Below, in pieces: positions 55,401 to 64,000 of a stretch of 64,000 nucleotides of DNA. Each line of letters opens with the position of its first letter. The first letter of the stretch is position 1. Both the position numbers and the translations under genes were made by a program. This stretch comes from Closterium sp. NIES-65. Its lineage: Eukaryota > Streptophyta > Zygnematophyceae > Desmidiales > Closteriaceae. The stretch is from positions 100,367 to 164,366 of the forward strand of contig CANXME010002655.1 of the NCBI GenBank assembly GCA_948144175.1, read 5' to 3'. The notes below the pieces were generated by a model, which saw only the letters and a list, made by a program, of their open reading frames with translations, did no database searches and was not told the DNA's origin.

Positions 55401-58349
55401 GCGGTAGGGGAAGAGGCGGTAGTAGGGTACCGACTCGTCGAACGTGACGTCCTGGGAGGACAGAACACGTCGAGAGGTGGGGTGGTAGAACTGCCACCCA
55501 GGGGCGTCGGGGGGAAACCCCAGGAAGACGCAGGGAGCAGCGCGAGGGGACAGCTTGTCCGCAGACAAGTCGCGGACAAACGCCCGAGATCCCCAGACCC
55601 GGAACGCCGACACATCGCCAACCTTCCCCGTCCACAGCAGGGCTGGGGAGGTCTCCGGCCTGGAGACCCTGGGGTGGAGGTTGATCAAATGCGCCGCGTA
55701 CCTGACCGCAAACGGCCACAGAAAATGGGGGGCAGCCGCATGCATCATGGACGTACGGGCGACGTCCATGACCATGCCAATGCGGCGCTCAGCAATCCCA
55801 TTTTGCTGCGGGGAGTCCGGAAGCGTGAAGGACTGGCGGATGCCTCGCGCAGGACAGTAGGCACGCAGAAGGCCAGAGGAGAACTCTCCGCCTGTGTCCG
55901 AGTGTAGACGCAAAACAGGGAAGTCAGAGCCAAAGCTCTGCCTGAGCTGAAGACGAGCTGCGCGGATCCAGTCGATCAGCACCTCAGTAACCTCACCCTT
56001 GCTGCGCAAGGGGAAGACTGTGGTGTAACGCGAGTAGTCGTCAACAACGAGCAGGAAGTAGCGCTCCTGACCCTGTCCACGGACGCGGGCTGGGCCCCAC
56101 ACGTCCATGTGAAGCGTCTGCAATGGGGCCTCTGTCGGAGGAAACTGGGAGGAGTGAGGGGCAGCACGCTGGCGCCCCTCCACACAGGGGACACAGGCAG
56201 GGCCAGGGCCCTGAGGAAGGGGAGGTAGAGACCGGGGGAGACCAGACACAAGAAGACGGGAGGCCATGCCTCTTAGTCGAAGCAGAGAGGGGTGGCCAAG
56301 GTGGTGGTGCCAAAGGAGAGTCTCGTGAGACAGACGACGACACGAACAGGGGGAGGACTCAGGACCTGACCTGGACGCTGCGGCAAACACCTGACCAGAC
56401 GAAGGGACCCTACCAGACTCAGCACCTGGAGGAGAAGCAGTGGTCAGTGTGTACAGGCTCGACCCTGGCCGACGTGTAAACGTAGCCAGGTGGCGACCCG
56501 TGCTAGCCTCCGTGCAGTGGGTCACCCGCTGACGAGCAGGAGTGAACTGGTGGACACCCGCATCCTGTAGGTCAGCACCATTCACCAGATTCGTCGAGAA
56601 CGAGGGGAGGTAGAGACCAGACAGGGTGCCAGAGGGGGCTGCCGGACACGGAAGGACCGTGGAGAAGCGAGACAGGACAGGCCCTCCAGAGGGGTCAGCC
56701 AGGGACACCGCAACCGGCCGACTCAGCGGCGTGAGAGTGGTGCGGTCCCGAAAGAAGGAGCGAGACGCTCCAGAGTCAAGGGTGAAGGTGTGAGAGGCCG
56801 AAGCCGACACAGTACCTGAGAGGGCAGACTCACCAGTACCTGAGAGCACAGACGCACTGGCACCTAGAGCAGCAGCCTCACTAGCACCTGACGCAGCAGT
56901 ACCAATGCCCGGGTCGGGCGGGAAACACCGGTAACAGTCATCCTCATCACTACCAGTCACAGCATACATAGCAGAAAGAATAGCATCAAAGTCAAGATCA
57001 TAAATGGCTACACCAGCCCTAGACAGCTCCCCCCAGCGGGGGATCTCAGCGGCCTCCGGAAACTGCTGACGCCAGGCGTCGGTCAGGCGGCCAAAGCAGC
57101 GGCGGGCTGTGTGGGTGCCTCCACACCTCTCACCCGCACGGTCGCCGGTGCGAAGAACGTAGGGGCAGGGACCAAACGCACCACCACGCTGATGCTGCAA
57201 GTACCACTCACGGAGCTGCTGAGGTGCGGGGACGGTGCGAGAGCGCTGCTGCTGTGGCTGCTGCTGCTGCTGCAGCTGCTGCTGGTGCTGGCCACCCCCA
57301 GAGCTGCTCCGCTGAGACGAGCCACTCCGACCTCCGCCGCCACCGCCACCCCCGCCTCCACCGCCACCCCCGTCTCCACTGCCACCGCCCCCACCGGTAC
57401 CCTCTCCCCCGCCCCCTCCGCTACCTCCACCGCCGCCACCCCCGCCTCCACCGCCTCCACCAGTACCTCCACTCCCGCCACCACTTCCACCGCCACCCCC
57501 ACTCCCCCCGCCACCCCCACCTCCCCCGCCACCGCCCCCTCTAGCTCCACCCGCGCCCTTGCCCCCCTTGCCCTTGCCAGTGCGGCGTCTACCGCTGGGG
57601 GCAGACGCCGCACCGACCGACTCAAAACCAGCGAGGTCGGCCGCAGCGGCAGAGGCGACAGAGGGCAGCAGGGGGGAAGGAGAACACCCCTCAAAAATGG
57701 GGGTGCGAGGGTCACCCTGAGAGGCCCCAACAGCGACGATGCTCTTCTCAGCCGCTAGCAGGGACTCCTCAAGGAGGTCGACAGTGAGGGTGGTGGGACA
57801 GACAGAGAGAAACTGGTCCCTAACGACACGAAGGGACTCAGGGAGACGGGTGACGAGAAAGTAGAGAGTGATGTACATGGGAGGAGGGTTTGCAGCGCGG
57901 AACTCAGCAGGAAGGGCAGCGCGGTAGCGAGCGTCACTAGCGCGGAGGTGGGTAACGAGGTCAGCGACAGTGGGAAAGGCAGCGAGGTCAGGGAAGAGAA
58001 ACGGCAGCATGAGGCGGCTAAGCGTAGCGGAGGAAGGGGAGGAGTAGCGTGCAACTACAGCATCGTACAAGGCCTGAGCGGTCTTGCACTGACTAAAGTG
58101 GGCACGCTCGGAGGAAGGGAGGTGGCAACGCACAGCAAGACGTGCAGCAGCATCGCGGGTCGCCCACTTGGAGCGAACGGCGGGGTCAGCATCAGCAGGA
58201 GGGGCAGGGACAGCGCCAGAGACAAAGTCAAAGAGAGAGACCTCATCTATCGCATCACACAGTAAGTACAGCTGCAGGTCCTCAATCCAGACTGCAAAGT
58301 CAATGGCTCTACCCTCAGCGTCAAAAGCTAAGACCGTGGGGGTGGCCAT
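52431..58349 (-). pseudogene. Copia gag-pol, copy 3, single nonsense codon
   Basis: From ATG 58349 (MATPTVLAF) the frame is open through gag, Gly and Gln runs, protease DSG, integrase HHCC and DDE, the GGAEP linker and RT including YVDD. A TAG at 53346-53348 replaces the CAG of copy 1 (SELQKRH). Beyond it the same frame is open to the stop at 52431 and includes the end of RT and RNase H. Apart from that codon it looks complete, so it is a very young pseudogene or a copy that would need readthrough. One integrase motif reads HSDTGGEF instead of HSDRGGEF; the catalytic Asp is kept. Confidence 0.92.
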
Positions 58350-58689
58350 GACAGCAGTTGACAGTCTCACCGGGCAGGAACAGTCGGGTAGGCCAGCGGC
58401 ACTGTAACACAACCCAGGAGCAGCAGTGGTCCCACAGGAGCAGGAGCGCGGCTCCTCTGGCGGCTCGGGCGGCTCGAGCGGCTCGGGCGGCTCGGGCAGC
58501 TCGGGCGGCTCGGGCGGCTCGCGCGGCTCGGGTGACGCAGGGGCTCACGGGCGGCGCGGGCGGCTGCACGGGCGGCGCACAGGCGGCTGGGGCTGCTCAC
58601 GGGCGGCACGGTGGGCGGTTGCACGGGCGGCTGCACGGTGGCGCGGCGGGCTGCAGCACGAGCGGCGGGGCAGACTGCGGGCCGTAGCT

Positions 58690-59290
58690 GGGCTGTAGCG
58701 GGGCCGACGGCGGGCCATAGCGGGGTTGTAGCGGGGCTGTAGCGGGGCAGACGGCGGGCTGTAGCGGGGCCGACGGCGGGCTGTAGCGGGGCCGACTGCG
58801 GGCTGTAGCGGGGCCGACGGCGGGCTGTAGCAGGGCCGGCGGCGGGCTGTAGCTGGGCCGACAGCGGGCTGTCGGCGGGCTGTAGCAGGGCCGGCGGCGG
58901 GCTGTAGCGGGGCCGACGGCTGGCAGTAGCGGGGCCGGCGGCGGGCTGTAGCGGGGGCGACGGCGGGCAGACGGGGTCTAGGCGGGGCCGACGAGGGGCC
59001 GTAGCGGGGCCTGGGCGGGCCGACAGGGCCTAAGCGGGGCCGACGCGGGGCCGTAGCGGGGCCTAAGCGGGGCCGACGAGGCCTAAGCGGGGCCTAAGCG
59101 GGGCCGAGTGGGCCTAAGCGAGGCCGACTCGAGGCCGTAGCGGGGCCGACGGGGCCTACACGGGGCCGACGAGGCCTCAGTGGGGCCGATTAGGGGCCTA
59201 AGCGGGGCCGACGAGGGGCCTAAGCGGGGCCGACGAGGGGCCTAAGCGGGGCCGACGAGGGGCCTAAGCGGGAGCACGGCGGTAAGGGCG
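58690..59290 (-). repeat. GC-rich leader tandem repeats, copy 3
   Basis: The same unit type as copy 2, in opposite orientation (GGGGCCGACGGCGGGCTGTAGC and GGGGCCTAAGCGGGGCCGAC). It lies between gag and the primer-site hairpin. Confidence 0.88.
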
Positions 59291-59305
59291 ACACGGAGGG
59301 TCGCC

Positions 59306-59383
59306 AAAAAAAAACGCGCACCTCGGGGCGCGCTTCGGTGGGCCCTAGGAACAGTCCCTAGGAAGGGACCTGCTCTGATACCA
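59306..59383 (-). promoter_or_regulatory. Primer site, hairpin and T9 tract, copy 3
   Basis: Reading the minus strand: TGGTATCAGAGCAGG, then a GCGCGC-rich imperfect stem, then nine T (plus A-run 59306-59314). It is conserved with copies 1 and 2. Confidence 0.7.
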
Positions 59384-59520
59384 TGAGAAGATATGAACGA
59401 GAATGAAATGACTATGAACGAAGTGAGTACAAATAGGAAACCCTAACTGGGTTGTACCCCCTATGGGATACCCCACTATAGCCTACACAAACAAGTAAGC
59501 TATAATGTTCTGACAACCGT

Positions 59521-60254
59521 ACCCGTTTTTTTTTTTACCAAACATATTATCGAGACCCTTGTTGATTACGTGTGGCATATTTTCCCGAAAGCATTTGCCA
59601 ATTATATACACACGGGTGACGTCATCACATGCCGCCCCGCCCGCCCTGGCGCAAAGGGAATTGAGGCAAAACGAAAAACCCGCGGAATCCCTCCGGGCCC
59701 CCGGAAATTCCAGACTGACCAGGCAAAAAAAACCCGCAGAAACCCGCGGGTTCAATGTCGTATTCTTATGCCAATATATATGTCGGCCGTACTGTTGCAA
59801 TTTCGGGGACATTTGTCGAACAGTGCTCGACGGACATTGGCCAATTGCCGTCGAGCACCGTGCATCCCCGACAACACTGGTTACACCCCGTGGCAAGTCG
59901 CCAGGGAATCGCCTACACAGTGTTTCGTAACTCAAATATCAGCCAAGTTAAGGCCCTAAAAATAATATACCATTCTCGACGAAAGGGGTATTTCCGTCGA
60001 AAATGTGCAAAAATTTTGTTCTCGACGGAAGGGGTATTTCCGTCGAAAATGTATCAATTCTCGAAGGAAGGGCGTTAACACTTCAGTTCTGCAATTTCCT
60101 GTCTTCGACAGAGCCTTGGTTGGCATTAAAAGGGTGTATCGCCTTCGACAACATTTCGAATTCACGGCAAATATTTTTTCTTCGACGAAAACTCAAATGT
60201 GATGTTCGACAAGAGGTGCTCCCGGGATGTTCGACAGTACTTAGTTAGAAGAAG
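59521..60254. other. Palindrome-rich spacer between copies 3 and 4
   Basis: No gene. It holds an 11-bp perfect inverted repeat (GTGCTCGACGG / CCGTCGAGCAC, about 59822-59857) and a repeated hairpin TCGACGGAA-GGGGTAT-TTCCGTCGA with a nearby variant (59973-60047). Confidence 0.6.
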
Positions 60255-63200
60255 TGAACGAGAATGGAATGACTATGAACGAAGTGAGTACAAATAGGAA
60301 ACCCTAATTGGGTTGTACCCCCTATGGGATACCCCACTATAGCCTACACAAATATGTAAGCTATAATGTTCTGACACACCCCCATAGGCAAAGTGGGGGA
60401 GAACAAGGGGTCACAAGACCAGTCAAGCAAAGCAAAGCAAAGCTCAGGGTGGATCACAAAGTCACCACACATTCCGAGCACAAGTTCAAAGGCCAGAAGG
60501 CCAGTTCACATGCAAGATCATATATAGAGATATACAAGAGTCAAGTAAGCAAGAGCAAGAGTATATATAGGTGAAGGTACAAGCAAGGTCAAGAAGTGAG
60601 CAAGTGAGGCAAGACAGGCACAAGACCCAACTGCGTGCAACAACGCTGATGATCACAAGGCGCAAGTGCCTTGGTGAAGACATCAGCAGTGTTGGCCTCA
60701 GAGGCCACGTACGCAAGTCGCAACTGTCCACGCTGCTGTAGCTCACGAGCAAGGAAGTAGCGGAGAGCAATGTGCTTCGTCCTGTGCTCCAGTCCCTGCT
60801 CTCGACACAAGGCCAGCATGGCCTTGTTGTCTACGTACAAGACTGGAGGAGAACGAGGCGGCTCTCCAAGGTCGGTCAGCAGGTAGGTGAGCCAGCGTAA
60901 CTCCTGTGCAGCCATAGCCCCAGCGTAGATCTCAGCCTCACAACTGGAGCCGAGAACAGAAGACGAGCGGGTAGCCCGCCACGAGACAGAGCCGGAACCA
61001 AGGCTGAAGGTGTAACCCTGTGACGACCGCTGCGTAGCCTGGTCGTCAGCCCAAGAAGCGTCCGCATGCCCAGTGAGGACCACTGGACTGCGCCCTCCAA
61101 GCACTAGCCCCATGCCCGACGTACTGCACAAGTAGCACAATACCCTCTTCGCTGCAGCCATGTGCTCTGGTCGGTGTCTCCCAGGAGCAACATAGCGTGC
61201 GAGAATGCTAAGAGGGTATGCAAGGTCAGGTCGTGTGCAGGTCATCAGGTACATGAGGCAGCCAACAAGCTCTGCAAACGGGCCACTCGACTCTACGGAC
61301 TCATCCAAAGGCAGAGCTGAGAGCGAGTGGCGAGTAGGCAGAGGAGTGGCCTGAGGCGAGGAGTACGTGAAGCCGAAGCGCTGAAGGACCTGCTGCACCA
61401 TGTGTGACTGAGTCAGGGTAATGGTGCGGCGTGCTCTGTCCCGGGTGATCTGCAAGCCAAGGTAGCTACGCAGTTCACCCAGGTCAGTGCACATGTGTCT
61501 CTTCTGCAGCTCGGACTTCACGTAGGCGAGTCCAGCAGTGTCAGCTGTGGCAAAGACCAAGTCGTCGACGTACACGAGGATGTAGAACGGCGGCAGAGAG
61601 GTGTCGGTGCGCAGAAACAGCGACGGGTCGGCAGTAGAAGGAGCAAACCCAAGTGCCGCGAGCGTAGTCCTCAGTGTGTCGTGCCACTCACGTGGCGCCT
61701 GGCGGAGACCGTAGACTGGACGCCGGAGACTCCACTGAGTACCAGGAGGGAAGGACCTAGTGAAGCCAGGTGGGCGACGCAGCCAGATCTCCTCGTGCAG
61801 GCTGCCCTGCAAGAAAGCAGTGCTGAAGTCGAGAGAGTGCAGCTCGTAGTCACGGTGAGCAGCAACGTGCAGCAGAACCCGAAGAGTGGTCATCTTCGGG
61901 GTGGGGGGAGAAGGTCTGAAAGTAGTCAACCCCCTGCCGCTGACTGAAGCCACGAGCCACGTAACGCGCCTTGAAGACAGGCGGAGAACCCGGCGGCCGC
62001 TTCACCCTGAAAATCCACATGCCACTGACGATGTTCGCCCCAGGAGGGGGAACAGCGTCGACGTAGGTGCCTGTGGACTTCCAGGAAGCCATCTCTGCAT
62101 CCATAGCTGCCTGCCACTAAGAGGAGTAGGGACCCTCTATCGCCTCCGCGTAAGAGCGCGGAGTCGGGATGTCTGGTGCATCCGGGTCTCCCTCAGGGGC
62201 TAGCAGTACAGACGCGAGATGAGGTGAAGCGGCGGCCAGACACTCGAACTCCTCCTGCCTGTCCTCAAGGACGTCCGTGCCGAGGGCACACTCACCCCCG
62301 ACGGACGGAGGAGAGGCAGACTCAGACTCAGCGATAAGACTGGCAGCGTAGTCTAGACGACAGCGCGCAGCAAAGTCGACAAGCTCAGTGACAAGGGCAG
62401 ACGCAGCAGACGACTCGAAGGAAGGGTCAGTGACAGCAGTAGCAAGGAGACGCGTGACAGTAGGACTGGCAGCACGAAGAGAGTCCGACTCCGGGTCGGC
62501 AAGAGCAGGAAGAGAGGAAGCAGGAGGAGAAGGCAAAGGGGCACGCAGAGGAGCAGTGGACGGACGCAGTGACATCCGGTGCGTGCCAGGGACAGGAGGA
62601 GGACGCTGACGCGACCCGCGACCACTAGGGCGCGCAGTACGAACAGGCGACGCAGGACGAGACGCAGACTCACGACGCTCAGTAAGACCTCCAGTCGGAC
62701 CAGCGTAGGGAGAAGGAGCAGGCAAAGGGGAGGCAGGCTGTAGCTGTGGCTGTGACTGGACAGGCTGTGGACCCTCTAAGGGAGGAGGAGGTGTAAGACC
62801 AAGAACCTGCTGCAGGAGCGGAACGAAGTACGGTCGGGGCCGCGTGGCAACGCCAGAAACAGCAGGAACAGCACCAGTACCCCCAGAAGGAGCACCCACT
62901 CCTACAGCACCTCCAGCAGCACCTCCAGTAGCTCCAGAACCTCCAGCAGCAGCACCAGGAGCACTGTCGGTCGGACCGCCAGCGGCAGTCTCAGCGCCAA
63001 CACCCTCAGCAGCACCAGCTCCAAGAGAACCCTCAGACCCAGCAGCTCCAGCACCCACAGGACGAGCACCGCCGGGACGCGCGGCAGCAGTACCCTCTGC
63101 AGCCGAAGAACCACCAGCACCAGCAGCACGCCTCCAACGCCTGGCAAACCACTCACGCAGCTCCTGTGGGGAGAGTGGCTCCCGGCGAGACGAAGCACCC

Positions 63201-64000
63201 CCAGGCTCAGCACCCCCAGGCACAGCACCCCCAGGCACAGCACCCCCAGGCTCAGTACCCCCAGGCTCAACACCCCAGGCTCAGCACCCCCAGGCTCAGC
63301 ACCCCCAGGCTCAGCACCCCCAGGCTCAGCACCCCGAGGCTCAGCACCCCCAGGCTCAGCACCCCCAGGCTCCGCACCCCCAGGCGCAGCACCCCCAGGC
63401 TCCACACCCCCAGGCTCAGCTCCCGCAGCAGCACCAGAGTCACCAGTGACCTCGACAGGCTCGACCGCGTCTACCTGGGACACACCTGAAGGGGCAGGAC
63501 CCTGAGGGGGGAGGGGTCTACCGGGGGGGGACCTGGTACCAAGAAGAGCGGGGGTGGGGGGAGGGACGGAGTGCGGTAGGGGAAGAGGCGGTAGTAGGGT
63601 ACCGACTCGTCGAACGTGACGTCCTGGGAGGACAGAACACGTCGAGAGGTGGGGTGGTAGAACTGCCACCCAGGGGCGTCGGGGGGAAACCCCAGGAAGA
63701 CGCAGGGAGCAGCGCGAGGGGACAGCTTGTCCGCAGACAAGTCGCGGACAAACGCCCCGAGATCCCAGACCCGGAACGCCGACGCATCGCCAACCTTCCC
63801 CGTCCACAGCAAGGCTGGGGAGGTCTCCGTCCTGGAGACTCTTGGGGTAAAGGTTGATCTGATGCGCCGCGTAGCTGACCGCAAACGGCCACAGAAAATG
63901 GGGGGCAGCCGCATGCATCATAGACGTACGAGCGACGTCCATGACCATGCCAATGCGGCGCTCAGCAATCCCATTTTGCTGCGGGGAGTCCGTGTGAAAG
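60255..64000 (-). mobile_element. Ty1/copia retrotransposon, copy 4 (defective, truncated by window)
   Basis: The 3' LTR lies at 60255-60376 (about 122 bp; it lacks the last ten bases of the copy 3 LTR). It is followed on the plus strand by the same 3' UTR. Coding sequence runs from RNase H (60589) back to integrase near 63990. The 5' half lies beyond the window, so no target duplication can be checked. Confidence 0.88.
60589..63990 (-). pseudogene. Copia pol fragment, copy 4, several breaks
   Basis: RNase H and RT (YVDDLVFA) are open from about 61905 to the stop at 60589. An extra G near 61905 shifts the frame. CAG of copy 1 is TAG at 62117-62119 (YSSQWQ). Losses of one base near 63270 in the GGAEP linker and near 63515, and further changes near 63760 and 63830, break the integrase end. 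The integrase catalytic core falls at the window edge. It is non-functional as read. Confidence 0.88.

Larger units (their letters stand above)
52091..59515 (-). mobile_element. Ty1/copia retrotransposon, copy 3 (one stop)
   Basis: 7425 bp on the minus strand. Its 132-bp LTRs (52091-52222 and 59384-59515) are identical by eye. The target duplication is ACCGT (52086-52090 and 59516-59520). The primer site is a perfect TGGTATCAGAGC (plus 59372-59383). The hairpin and T9 leader structure is at plus 59306-59333. The polyprotein is complete except for one nonsense codon. Confidence 0.95.

Overview
This window is eukaryotic nuclear DNA of the green lineage. It has spliced genes with GT-AG introns of mostly about 60-130 bp, Ty1/copia retrotransposons primed by initiator tRNA-Met (TGGTATCAGAGC-type primer sites), and large amounts of simple and satellite repeat. 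A repeat-rich streptophyte alga (Chara-like) or early land plant fits best. That placement is an inference from style, not a database match. No rRNA gene, canonical tRNA gene, CRISPR array, bacterial operon or clearly conserved host housekeeping gene was seen.

Layout. 1-1407: non-coding flank. 1408-8845: a complete Ty1/copia element with identical 132-bp LTRs, a 5-bp target-site duplication (TSD) and an unbroken gag-pol frame. 8851-9565: minisatellites. 9571-13665: an unrecognised spliced gene, broken by a 344-bp mini-LTR element that itself carries a 1.36-kb TRIM. 14442-24166: a 12-bp-unit satellite array split by a gag-protease retroelement (17431-22100, which contains another TRIM) and by a further TRIM (22424-23674). 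25189-29536 (minus): a five-exon CACTA-superfamily, Plavaka-like transposase gene with a CA-rich intron. 32385-36593 (plus): a four-exon tyrosine recombinase with Crypton/Ndc10-type motifs. 37092 to about 42200 or beyond (minus): a convergent multi-exon gene that shares a short module with the recombinase and is split by a TRIM at 40549-42079. 44155-51719 (plus), 52091-59515 (minus) and 60255-64000 (minus, cut by the window edge): three more copies of the same Ty1/copia family, all with broken frames.

How it fits together. Most recognisable coding capacity is mobile: Ty1/copia, a CACTA-type DNA transposon and a tyrosine-recombinase (Crypton-like) element. Several non-autonomous LTR elements probably depend on the autonomous copia. 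Two TRIMs share LTR, polypurine and 3' UTR sequence with the copia family, so they look like its parasites. Nesting gives a relative order of events, because 5-bp TSDs could be read for every complete LTR insertion. Five coding frames carry a TAG codon where CAG is expected (three proven by comparison within the window), which looks like decay of methylated cytosine in CHG context.

The most unusual item is the convergent gene pair at 32-43 kb: an apparently two-gene Crypton-like element. The most unusual small structure is the mini-LTR element at 10722, in which the LTR/primer-site junction can be folded as a tRNA-like sequence with A and B boxes.
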